Assembly (NCBI GenBank): GCA_019114745.1
Contig: DXEY01000171.1
Location: forward strand, 1-10,507
Length of the DNA stretch: 10,507 nt
Direction: 5' to 3'
DNA from: Candidatus Mediterraneibacter colneyensis
Lineage (GTDB): Bacteria > Bacillota > Clostridia > Lachnospirales > Lachnospiraceae
The notes under the pieces were generated by a model, which was not told where the DNA came from, searched no databases, and saw only the letters and a list, made by a program, of their open reading frames with translations. Shown one piece after another: positions 1 to 6,313 of the stretch. The position numbers were made by a program, and so were the translations under genes. Every line of letters begins with the position of its first letter. Positions within the stretch are counted from its first letter, which is position 1.

Positions 1-42
1 TAAAAAAACCACCCTGAGACTGACTAAAGTCAGACAGGATGG
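1..42 (-). terminator. Intrinsic terminator of the DUF5685–dnaJ-like–membrane protein operon
   Basis: Read on the minus strand, a hairpin (arms 9-24 and 29-42) is followed by an uninterrupted run of seven T's (plus-strand A's at 2-8). The core is CTGAC-taaa-GTCAG with an outer CCaCCCTG/CAGGatGG stem. It starts 10 bases after the membrane protein stop codon, as expected for the end of that operon. Confidence 0.85.
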
Positions 43-51
43 CGAGCCGCG

Positions 52-582
52 TCAAAGTACTCTTCCTCTTATCTTTCCCCACATGTGTACCTGCACATAG
101 TCATATGCCCGGTCATAGATAAACAGTGCCGCCTGGCCTCCAACAGCCACGGCGATCATTGCTGCGTCCGGTATCGCCTGCGGGAAGAGAAGATCCCGGA
201 ACAAAAACGCAATCGGCAGATACATTATATTGAAGATGATATATTTTGAAATCCAGAACAGCGTATGCCTTCTCTGTATGTCCGGATGTTTTTCGAGCCA
301 TCTCCAGACAGCTTCTATCCCCCAGATATAAAGACCCATAGCTGCGAACGTCACGACATAGAACTTATTGGGCGCCGTAATAAAGCCGAGCAGAACCGCC
401 GCCAGATAGAATGCGCCTCCCGCTTTCAGCCCAAATTCGCGGATCACGATCCCCACAAAAAATGAAGCGGCTGCCAGAAGGAACAGTGTGCTTGTCTCGA
501 TAATACTGCCAAGCGCCATAAACACTACGGTCAAAGCCAAAAGGAGACCGCCGAACGCCACAGTCTTTGCCTTTACATGCAT
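52..582 (-). CDS. Six-helix integral membrane protein of unknown function
   Basis: I do not recognise a characterised family. The 176-residue protein is mostly hydrophobic, with about six predicted membrane segments at residues 7-28, 31-49, 55-70, 73-95, 109-131 and 138-156, and a short basic C-terminus. The small size and helix count resemble S-components of ECF transporters or DUF2232-type proteins, but that is only a general likeness. An upstream in-frame ATG at 606 would give 184 residues. I chose the ATG at 582 because a very strong GGGAGGAGAT ribosome binding site sits 8-9 bases before it. The gene overlaps the end of the J-domain gene by 10 bases and is the last gene of a three-gene operon, which suggests a linked function with the DUF5685 and J-domain proteins, perhaps at the membrane. 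A hypothetical label is the honest call. Confidence 0.8.
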   Translation of the reverse strand: MHVKAKTVAFGGLLLALTVVFMALGSIIETSTLFLLAAASFFVGIVIREFGLKAGGAFYLAAVLLGFITAPNKFYVVTFAAMGLYIWGIEAVWRWLEKHPDIQRRHTLFWISKYIIFNIMYLPIAFLFRDLLFPQAIPDAAMIAVAVGGQAALFIYDRAYDYVQVHMWGKIRGRVL

Positions 583-1256
583 GAACAAAGATCTCCTCCC
601 ATACATTCACAGAGCTGGTCCGCAATACACAGATCGCAGCACATATTTCCGGTTCCGCAGGATGAATAGCCTCCCATGCCGTATCCGTTGCCGTAGGGGC
701 TGTTCTGATATCTTCTGCTGCTGAAATCCAGCTGGTTCAGGAGCTGCCTGTACTGAAGGTTATTCGGCTCCATGTTCACAGCCTGGGCGGCGTGATCCCT
801 GGCAAGGACATTATTCCCCAGCCCTGCATTGGCACAGCCGCTCAGATAATACCAGAGCGCAGACCTCTCAGGAACCTGATCCAGTGTATTGAGCGCTTCA
901 CGGTAACGCCGGTTGTTGATATAATTGACCGCCGCCTGGAGCCGCGGATCCTGCTGCGCATTCTGATAACCGCCTGAGTTTCCGTAGGATGATCCCCCGC
1001 CGTATGAATATCCCCCGCCTGAGGACGATCCGTTCCCATAGGAGTAGCCGCCTGAGCTTCCCGAGGAACGCTCATGCATGATCGTGTCGTAGGCCTCCTG
1101 TACTTCTTTGAACTTCTCTTCCGCCAGGTCAGCCAGCGGATTGTCCACATTCGCGTCCGGATGATACTTTCTCGTAAGATCGCGGTATGCTTTCTTTATT
1201 TCATCATCCGATGCGCTCGGAGATACCCCGAGCACATCATAGGGATTCTTATTCAT
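573..1256 (-). CDS. J-domain (DnaJ-like) co-chaperone with Gly/Ser linker, TPR-like region and Cys-rich tail
   Basis: This 227-residue protein starts with a J-domain (about residues 3-62) carrying the HPD motif at 32-34, the signature that stimulates the ATPase of a DnaK/Hsp70 partner. A low-complexity Gly/Ser/Tyr linker (64-99) follows, then a helical region (104-180) that reads like tetratricopeptide repeats (ALNTLDQVPERSALWYYLSG and a second AAQAVNMEP unit). The last 28 residues contain eight cysteines (200, 206, 207, 210, 216, 218, 224, 226). It has neither the zinc-finger layout nor the C-terminal substrate-binding domains of true DnaJ, so it is not the housekeeping dnaJ. Its start overlaps the DUF5685 stop as ATGA, which implies translational coupling, and GAGG lies about 10 bases upstream. 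The TPR-like part may pick the client. The Cys tail could bind metal or act in redox, but that is inference. Confidence 0.9.
   Translation of the reverse strand: MNKNPYDVLGVSPSASDDEIKKAYRDLTRKYHPDANVDNPLADLAEEKFKEVQEAYDTIMHERSSGSSGGYSYGNGSSSGGGYSYGGGSSYGNSGGYQNAQQDPRLQAAVNYINNRRYREALNTLDQVPERSALWYYLSGCANAGLGNNVLARDHAAQAVNMEPNNLQYRQLLNQLDFSSRRYQNSPYGNGYGMGGYSSCGTGNMCCDLCIADQLCECMGGDLCSCM
591..600 (-). promoter_or_regulatory. Ribosome binding site that decides the membrane protein start
   Basis: The minus strand reads GGGAGGAGAT here, 8-9 bases before the ATG at 582 and too close to the alternative ATG at 606 to serve it. It lies inside the coding sequence of the Cys-rich tail of the upstream J-domain gene. 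Confidence 0.8.
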
Positions 1257-2089
1257 TCTTTCTTTTCCTCACTTTTCTTCATCTGTATCTTATTATATCG
1301 ACTCCAGACTCCATCATACAATATATTCCGCAAAATGTCCACATCAACAAGGCATGGCAGTCTTTCAAATTCCGCGGTACTCTCCGCGATCATCATGCAC
1401 AGGATCTGCCCGATCCGCTCCTCGTAATCTCCCTTCCCATACAATTCCTTCAGAGGGTTGTACCTGCTCTTCTCCAGATCCTCAGGCAGGTCTTCATATG
1501 CATCCATCAGATAGATAAACTTTCCCAGAAAGAACCCCATTCTCCTGAGTTCCCTCTCCCATATATCTTCCTTATATACAAAGAGTTCTTCCATCAGCTT
1601 CCCGAAACACCCGGCTGTGCGGTCGAGATCCGTGCTCTCCTCCTTTTCACACTGCGCAAGTTCGGACAGCCCTTCACGGATCGCCCTGCTCTGCCTGGGA
1701 TACTGCCGGATGATCTTCTCCGCTTTCCCTTTGAGCACGCTTTTTGCCACAAGACCGGATACCTTGCGGTCGTCCCTCCAGTCGTCGTCCAGATGGTAAT
1801 ATGCCAGCAGCACATTCATGGCCGCAGCGTAGGAAGTAATCTCGTTTCTCAGCATCATCTGTTTTTTCACCGGATGTACTTTACATCTGTGCATCTCCAT
1901 ATTTGCCGTATTTTCATACAAAGACGACAAAAAGATAATGGCAAACGTCATATCATAAGTCAGGGTCATCTGCCCGGAAAAGCCGTAGCGTTCTTTCAGT
2001 TCCCGGCAGAGCCCGCAGTAATATGCCTTATACTTTTTCAAGTCTTTTACTTTTAATTCCGGTTCACATATCGTCACATAACCAAACAT
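1253..2089 (-). CDS. DUF5685 family protein
   Basis: I recognise the N-terminus (MFGYVTICEPELKVKD, then YYCGLCRELK) as the DUF5685 family, common in Clostridia and without a known function. The longest open frame begins at 2269, but its first 60 residues are basic and unlike the family. The ATG at 2089 has AGGAGAG 4-5 bases upstream and gives 278 residues. Visible features are a possible metal site made of C25, C28, H67, C69 and H72, and two aspartate-rich motifs, DDDWRDD (101-107) and DAYEDLPED (196-204) followed by RYNPL, set in mostly helical sequence. The spacing and the second motif recall all-alpha isoprenyl or squalene/phytoene synthase folds, but I cannot prove homology. It is the first gene of the operon with the J-domain and membrane protein genes, with a 4-base ATGA overlap to the next gene. 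Confidence 0.85.
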   Translation of the reverse strand: MFGYVTICEPELKVKDLKKYKAYYCGLCRELKERYGFSGQMTLTYDMTFAIIFLSSLYENTANMEMHRCKVHPVKKQMMLRNEITSYAAAMNVLLAYYHLDDDWRDDRKVSGLVAKSVLKGKAEKIIRQYPRQSRAIREGLSELAQCEKEESTDLDRTAGCFGKLMEELFVYKEDIWERELRRMGFFLGKFIYLMDAYEDLPEDLEKSRYNPLKELYGKGDYEERIGQILCMMIAESTAEFERLPCLVDVDILRNILYDGVWSRYNKIQMKKSEEKKE

Positions 2090-2108
2090 AGTTCTCTCCT
2101 CAGCAGGG

Positions 2109-2129
2109 CAGACCGGTCGAATCGGTCTG
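2109..2129 (-). other. Leader hairpin upstream of the DUF5685 gene
   Basis: CAGACCG and CGGTCTG pair perfectly (7 bp) around a 7-base loop, between the predicted promoter and the ribosome binding site. There is no T run after it, so it is not a terminator. It could stabilise the transcript or tune translation; the role is not known. Confidence 0.45.
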
Positions 2130-2147
2130 GATTGCGCCTGAGTAATC

Positions 2148-2153
2148 ATTATA
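2148..2153 (-). promoter_or_regulatory. Promoter -10 box for the DUF5685 operon
   Basis: The minus strand reads TGGTATAAT, a perfect -10 hexamer with the TGn extension. I see no good -35 at normal spacing, which fits an extended -10 promoter. Transcription would start near 2141, giving a leader of about 50 bases. Confidence 0.65.
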
Positions 2154-2222
2154 CCACACGCGCAGAGAAGAAAGCGACGCCGAAATATGATTTTTTTCTG
2201 AACATTTTCGGAAGGCTCTCTA

Positions 2223-2254
2223 TTGTAAACCATTGTTGCTATTTTAGTTGACAA
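2223..2254. promoter_or_regulatory. BirA-type biotin operator upstream of bioY
   Basis: TTGTAAACC, 14 bases, AGTTGACAA forms an inverted repeat matching the known BirA operator pattern of Firmicutes (TTGTTAACC-type half sites 14-16 bases apart). With one flanking base on each side, the half sites agree at 8 of 10 positions. The right half contains the whole -35 box of the bioY promoter, so bound BirA–biotinyl-AMP would block RNA polymerase. That the next gene is bioY makes the call strong. Confidence 0.85.
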
Positions 2255-2276
2255 TTGTTTCCCGATCACGTATACT
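2248..2276 (+). promoter_or_regulatory. Sigma-A type promoter of bioY
   Basis: TTGACA (2248-2253), a 17-base spacer and TATACT (2271-2276) form a nearly perfect consensus promoter. The start would be near 2283, leaving a leader of about 45 bases. A GC-rich 5-bp hairpin (2291-2306) sits in that leader, followed by the GAGAGGT ribosome binding site at 2314-2320, 7 bases before the ATG. Confidence 0.85.
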
Positions 2277-2327
2277 TCCTACATAATACTGGCGCGCAGC
2301 GGCGCCGGCACACGAGAGGTATTTATC

Positions 2328-2900
2328 ATGAAAGACAACCATACAATCCCATTTACCCGAAGACAACAAATTCAGGACATGGCTGTAACCGGCCTGATGA
2401 CTGCCGTGCTCTGCATAGCAGCTCCGTTTTCGATCCCCATCCCGGTCAGTCCCGTTCCCATCTCGCTGACTAATTTTATCATCTTTATTGCCATTTATGT
2501 ACTCGGCATAAAAAACGGCACGCTCAGCGTCCTGATCTACCTGATCCTGGGAGCCGCAGGCCTGCCGGTATTTTCAGCCTTCAGCGGAGGACCCGGCAAA
2601 CTTGCCGGTCCCACCGGAGGTTATCTCATCGGTTTTCTTTTTCTGGCGCTGATCCAGGGACTGTTCCTGAAATCTTTTCCCGAACGGAAGGCCGCTCCTG
2701 TCATCGGCATGATCCTTGGTATGGCGGTATGCTATGCCTTCGGCACAGCCTGGCTTGCGTGGCAGATGAACCAGGGCTTTGCCGCCGCGCTGGGGATCGG
2801 CGTGCTGCCCTACCTGCCGGGAGATGCTGTAAAGATCATCGCCGCTGCGGCGTCAGGCCCGAAACTGAAGGCAGCGGTAATCAAAGCCAAAAAGCAATGA
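2328..2900 (+). CDS. bioY: BioY, substrate-binding membrane subunit of the ECF biotin transporter
   Basis: BioY is the membrane S-component that binds biotin for an energy-coupling-factor transporter. The 190 residues match the usual BioY length and layout: a short charged N-terminus, about six membrane helices, the early PIPVSPVPISLTNF segment (38-50), the GGPGKLAGPTGGY motif (87-99) and the C-terminal GVLPYLPGDAVK (158-169), all typical of the family. No EcfA/EcfT genes are adjacent, so it probably shares the common ECF module encoded elsewhere (group II type). The gene stands alone behind a strong promoter whose -35 lies in a BirA operator, so expression should rise when biotin is scarce. 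Its stop codon abuts that of the convergent xdhC-like gene, and I see no clear terminator of its own. Confidence 0.95.
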   Translation: MKDNHTIPFTRRQQIQDMAVTGLMTAVLCIAAPFSIPIPVSPVPISLTNFIIFIAIYVLGIKNGTLSVLIYLILGAAGLPVFSAFSGGPGKLAGPTGGYLIGFLFLALIQGLFLKSFPERKAAPVIGMILGMAVCYAFGTAWLAWQMNQGFAAALGIGVLPYLPGDAVKIIAAAASGPKLKAAVIKAKKQ

Positions 2901-3929
2901 TCATAATCCGTGATCGGGCATATCAGTTGAAATTTTCTCCAGCATCACCTGCACTACGCCTCCGCAGACCATCCCCTCCTCTTCCGCCTCATCCGCAGTC
3001 ATGTCCACTGTACAGATCTGGAAATCCGGCTTTCCTGTCCTCATCATAAGGAGCGCTTTCTGTATGATCTCACTCTCAACACAGCCGCCTCCGATCGTAT
3101 CTGTCGTGCTCCCGTCCTCAAGGATGAGCATTTTCGTCCCCACGCTGCGCGGAGCCGATCCCTTCCGGGAAATGATCGTAGCGAGTACCTTTTCAGTCTC
3201 TCTTTCCCCGGGTACAACGCCATGTTCCCCGAAGATGCACGCAAGGATCTCTTCCGGGTAACTGCCCGCTTTTCCTCTGCCGTTCCCGCTGTTTTTGACC
3301 TGTATGATCTCTGCCATTACGGACACGGCGATTTCTTCCGGCGTCTCCGCCCCGATCTCCAGCCCGATGGGAGTATGGACAGCATCCAGAAGATCACGCC
3401 GGATGCCTTTTGCTTCCAGCTGGTCTTTCACGATGGCGACGCGCCTCCTGCTGCCCATCATCCCAACATAGGCGTACTGCTTCTTCAAAACCGCCTCAAG
3501 GCATTCCGAGTCATACCTGTGTCCCCTTGTCACAATGACAAACCAGGAGTCCGAATCTCCACTGATCTCAGAAAGCCCTTTTGCAAACGGCTCGCAGATT
3601 ACATGGTCTGCCCCCGCCTTTCTCGCATTGTCCGCAAACTTCGGGCGATCCTCTATGACCGTTACAGCAAAGCCAAGCATCTTCCCCATCCGGATCACAG
3701 GCATTGACACGTGCCCGCCACCGCAGATGACCAGTTTCGGCGTGCGGCTGATACGCTCGCGGAACACATCCTCAGAACCGGACGCCCCGGATGATACGCC
3801 CGCTTTCTCCGGACAGTCATGGAGCAGTCTTTTTTCTCCTGCACGCTCCCCGGTCAGGACGGTCTCAATCCAGATATCTCCTCCGGAATTTTCTAATTCC
3901 TGTTTTAGTTCCGTGTAAAATCTGTTCAT
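2901..3929 (-). CDS. XdhC/CoxI family molybdenum-hydroxylase maturation factor with inverted domain order
   Basis: XdhC proteins bind molybdenum cofactor and help insert its sulfurated form into xanthine dehydrogenase-type enzymes. This 342-residue protein has the Rossmann-like XdhC C-domain in the middle (about 65-212, with CGGGH at 69-73 and VTRGHRYDSE at 133-142). The XdhC_CoxI domain, usually N-terminal, is at the C-terminal end (about 246-331, with ISRKGSAPRSVGTKM, TIGGGCVE and GMVCGG). Residues 1-60 look like a divergent remnant of a CoxI-type domain. The frame opens at a GTG at 3944, but the ATG at 3929 has GGGAG 6 bases upstream and is preferred. No molybdenum hydroxylase or cofactor gene is next to it, so its client must lie elsewhere. 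It is probably a single-gene unit; I could not assign a good promoter in the short gap after the pepD terminator. Confidence 0.88.
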   Translation of the reverse strand: MNRFYTELKQELENSGGDIWIETVLTGERAGEKRLLHDCPEKAGVSSGASGSEDVFRERISRTPKLVICGGGHVSMPVIRMGKMLGFAVTVIEDRPKFADNARKAGADHVICEPFAKGLSEISGDSDSWFVIVTRGHRYDSECLEAVLKKQYAYVGMMGSRRRVAIVKDQLEAKGIRRDLLDAVHTPIGLEIGAETPEEIAVSVMAEIIQVKNSGNGRGKAGSYPEEILACIFGEHGVVPGERETEKVLATIISRKGSAPRSVGTKMLILEDGSTTDTIGGGCVESEIIQKALLMMRTGKPDFQICTVDMTADEAEEEGMVCGGVVQVMLEKISTDMPDHGL

Positions 3930-3978
3930 TCCATTCTCCCACACATCATATGTTTTTCAGCTTTCCCCTGTGTCATGT

Positions 3979-4008
3979 AAAAAGCGGCACCCTCCCGGAT
4001 ACCGCTTT
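3979..4008 (-). terminator. Intrinsic terminator of pepD
   Basis: On the minus strand AAAGCGGTATCC and GGGTGCCGCTTT form a 12-bp stem (two G·T pairs) around a GGGA loop and run straight into a five-T tail (3983-3979). It starts 15 bases after the pepD stop codon and separates pepD from the xdhC-like gene. Confidence 0.93.
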
Positions 4009-4023
4009 CTTTCAGCAGGATCT

Positions 4024-5481
4024 TTATTCAGCCAGTCTTTTCAGCACATCCTTCAGCAGTTCATAGAACCGTTCAAACGAGTCAAGCGGCACATTTTCAT
4101 CCGGTGTATGCACGTTGTAGAGCGTCGGACCTACAGCGATCGCATCCAGCCCCGGCAGAGCCTCAGAGAAAAGCCCGCACTCCAGCCCAGCATGAAGGGC
4201 TTCCAGCCGCAGTTCCTTTCCGAACAGTTCACGGTAGCTGTCCTTAAACACCTCCCGGATCCTGGAGTCCTCTTTGTAATCCCATCCCGGGTATTCTCCG
4301 CTGTATTCGATCCCGAATCCGAATGTCCCGGCAAGCAGTGCCAGCCTTGCTTTTGTATCTTCCTGGAGGGAAGCGACAGAAGAGCGGGGTGATATAACAA
4401 TTATAAGCTCATTTTCGTCTGCCCTTACCACTCCCATATTGGACGATACGACAACGAATCCGTCCATCCTGATATTACGTTTATACACTCCGTTCGGAGC
4501 AAGACGGATCGCGCTGACAAATGCTCTTGCATCTTCGTCCTTCAGTGCGGATACACTCTGTCCGTCCTCCAGAGATATTTCACAGCCGAAGTCCGGCTCA
4601 AAAGCTGAAATTTCGTCAGAGAAGATCTCAGCCAGCCTGCATGCGGTTTTCTCCGCCTTTTCCGCCTCTGCCTTATCGGCATAGATCAGAGATGCTTCAC
4701 ATTCTCTTGTGATCGCATTATCCTTTGTACCTCCGGCGTAGGATACGAGCCTTCCGTCTGTCTCATCCAGCAGTTCTGCAACCATGCGGGCCATCAGGAT
4801 ATTGGCATTCTGGCGTTCTTTATCAATATCCGTACCTGAATGTCCGCCCAGAAGGCCTTCTATTTTAATCTGCACCACTGTCCCTTCGGCGCTCACTCTT
4901 TCTACCTGCTTTGTAAGCTGTACCCTTAATCCTCCGGCGCAGCTGATCGTCGCAACGCCTTCTTCTTCTGAGTCCATATTTATCATCGTACGCGCAGTGA
5001 TCTGTGTTTTGTCTAAAGCCTGCGCTCCGTTCAGTCCGACTTCCTCTTCCGTCGTAAACACACATTCCAGCGGAGGATGTGCAAGGTCTTCATCGTCCAG
5101 CACCGTCATCATCAGCGCGACTGCGACACCGTTGTCGGCGCCCAGTGTCGTTCCATTCGCAGATAACACACCGTCTTTTAAGACCAGGTCGATCCCTTCT
5201 TTTTCAAAGTCGTGCTCCACTCCGGCACGTTTGTCGCATACCATGTCGATATGTCCCTGCAGCATAACAGGCTCTTTATCCTCGGCGCCTTTGCTCCCGC
5301 CTTTTTTGATGATAACATTGTTGCTGTCATCCTGGTACACCCATAAGTTTCTTTCTTTTGCAAAATTCACAAGAAAGTCACTGATCTGTTTCTCATTTCC
5401 CGATCCTCTCGGAACGGCGCAGACATCTTCAAAAAAGTGAAACAATTTTTCCGGCTTATATCCGGTGATCTTATACTCCAT
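4024..5481 (-). CDS. pepD: Aminoacyl-histidine dipeptidase (cytosol nonspecific dipeptidase, M20C)
   Basis: This is a cytoplasmic zinc dipeptidase that cleaves a broad range of dipeptides, including those with C-terminal histidine such as carnosine, and so recycles peptide-derived amino acids. The 485 residues equal the usual family length. M20 metal and catalytic motifs are present in order: GHIDMVC (H77, D79 as base-positioning residue), GADNGVA (bridging D116), TTEEEVGL (E145/E146), INMDSEEEG (D170) and, near the end, HAGLECGLF (H430) and NVHTPDE (H458). An insert after the first metal motifs corresponds to the dimerisation lid domain (about 180-390). The ATG has AGAGGA 7 bases upstream. 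It is a monocistronic unit with its own promoter and terminator. Nothing looks damaged. Confidence 0.96.
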   Translation of the reverse strand: MEYKITGYKPEKLFHFFEDVCAVPRGSGNEKQISDFLVNFAKERNLWVYQDDSNNVIIKKGGSKGAEDKEPVMLQGHIDMVCDKRAGVEHDFEKEGIDLVLKDGVLSANGTTLGADNGVAVALMMTVLDDEDLAHPPLECVFTTEEEVGLNGAQALDKTQITARTMINMDSEEEGVATISCAGGLRVQLTKQVERVSAEGTVVQIKIEGLLGGHSGTDIDKERQNANILMARMVAELLDETDGRLVSYAGGTKDNAITRECEASLIYADKAEAEKAEKTACRLAEIFSDEISAFEPDFGCEISLEDGQSVSALKDEDARAFVSAIRLAPNGVYKRNIRMDGFVVVSSNMGVVRADENELIIVISPRSSVASLQEDTKARLALLAGTFGFGIEYSGEYPGWDYKEDSRIREVFKDSYRELFGKELRLEALHAGLECGLFSEALPGLDAIAVGPTLYNVHTPDENVPLDSFERFYELLKDVLKRLAE

Positions 5482-5537
5482 GATAGATTCCTCTTTCTTT
5501 CTTCAATATTCTTACAGGATTTCTCTCCTGCATATTG

Positions 5538-5543
5538 ATTATA
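5538..5543 (-). promoter_or_regulatory. pepD: Promoter -10 box for pepD
   Basis: The minus strand reads TGTTATAAT, a perfect -10 with a TGn extension, about 55 bases before the pepD ATG. The expected -35 position is weak (GTGAAA), which again fits an extended -10 promoter. Confidence 0.65.
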
Positions 5544-5658
5544 ACAGATTCCGCTCGGTTTTTCACTCATTAATCTAAATATCTTACTATTTATAAATGT
5601 AACAGTTCAGCCATCAAGGAGTAAAACAGCGACATCAGTAAAAAGGAACACAAAACAG

Positions 5659-5700
5659 GAACTGCCGCACCATCTTATCATGTGAATGGTACGGCAGTTC
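5659..5700 (-). terminator. Long hairpin, probable terminator of the SBP–ASRT–M24–acetyltransferase operon
   Basis: GAACTGCCG-c-ACCAT pairs with ATGGT-a-CGGCAGTTC: 14 base pairs plus one C/A mismatch around a 12-base loop. It lies 25 bases after the acetyltransferase stop. The T run after it on the minus strand is interrupted (TTTT, then TTCC, then TTTTT), so it is a weaker intrinsic terminator or an mRNA 3'-end stabiliser. Confidence 0.7.
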
Positions 5701-5725
5701 CGAACTGTCAGTGATCTACTGCAGA

Positions 5726-6313
5726 CTATAGACCACTCATATATTTTCGGTCGTCATCCGGACTGATCTCCCGGATGACACGGCAGGGGTTTCCACCGGC
5801 CAGGACGTTAGGAGGAATGTCGCTGACGACTACGCTCCCGGCCGCTATGATCGTATTATCCCCTATTGTAACTCCGGAGACAATGGAGACATGTCCTCCG
5901 ATCCAGACATCATTGCCGATACGGACCGGACGCGCATATTCGAGGCCTTCGGCGCGCCTTTGCGGATCAAAAGCATGACCGGCGGCATAGATGCCGCAAT
6001 TTGGCCCTATCAGTACATTGTCACCAAATATAACCTCATTTCCGGCAAGGATGATAAGGTTGTAATTTGCAAAGAAGTTCTCGCCCAGGGTCACCCGCCC
6101 CCAGAAATCACAGTGGAACGGCTCTTCTATACGGAATTTTTCCCCTGTCTTTTTCATCTCCCTGCGTATGAGCGCCTCCCGTTCTTCTTCCTGAGACGGC
6201 CGGAGACTGTTATAGTCAAAGCTCAGTTCCTGGCTCCGCAGCCTCTCAGCGCAAAGACTATCTTCCTGCGCATCATATAAAAATCCTGCCAGGGCTTTTT
6301 GTTCTTCTGTCAT
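5726..6313 (-). CDS. Sugar O-acetyltransferase of the maltose/galactoside acetyltransferase (Maa/LacA) family
   Basis: Enzymes of this family move acetyl from acetyl-CoA to a sugar hydroxyl. The 195-residue protein has the family's N-terminal helical Mac domain (about 3-55) and then a left-handed beta-helix of hexapeptide repeats (about 70-185, e.g. VTLGEN, VIFGDN, VRIGND, VTIGDN). The catalytic His is H113 in YAAGHAFDP, and DVWIGGHVSIVSGVTIGDN is the typical late coil. The ATG overlaps the TGA of the M24 gene by one base (TGATG), with GGAG 5 bases upstream, so it is translationally coupled. As the last gene of an operon headed by a sugar-type binding protein, it may acetylate the imported compound or detoxify a non-metabolisable analogue. 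The true acceptor cannot be read from sequence. Confidence 0.92.
   Translation of the reverse strand: MTEEQKALAGFLYDAQEDSLCAERLRSQELSFDYNSLRPSQEEEREALIRREMKKTGEKFRIEEPFHCDFWGRVTLGENFFANYNLIILAGNEVIFGDNVLIGPNCGIYAAGHAFDPQRRAEGLEYARPVRIGNDVWIGGHVSIVSGVTIGDNTIIAAGSVVVSDIPPNVLAGGNPCRVIREISPDDDRKYMSGL

Noticed and set aside
1187..2056. Long plus-strand open frame (289 codons) opposite the DUF5685 gene
   Set aside because: It is antisense to a gene with recognisable family motifs, has no ribosome binding site match, and its translation is His/Pro/Phe-rich with no domain character.
2090..2269. N-terminal extension of the DUF5685 frame up to 2269
   Set aside because: The region contains the predicted promoter (TATAAT) and leader hairpin, and the encoded residues do not resemble the family; ATG 2089 has a strong ribosome binding site.
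2277..2327. Riboswitch in the bioY leader
   Set aside because: The leader is only about 45 bases with a small 5-bp GC hairpin, too short for a known riboswitch, and a BirA operator already explains control.
3930..3978. Promoter for the xdhC-like gene (TATGAT at 3950-3945)
   Set aside because: No -35 at usable spacing, and the implied start would lie almost on the ribosome binding site, so I did not list it.
4784..5440. Plus-strand open frame (218 codons) opposite pepD, rich in Ser and Pro
   Set aside because: It mirrors the codon pattern of the well-supported pepD gene; the Ser-rich composition is the reverse complement of its Glu/Asp-rich coding.
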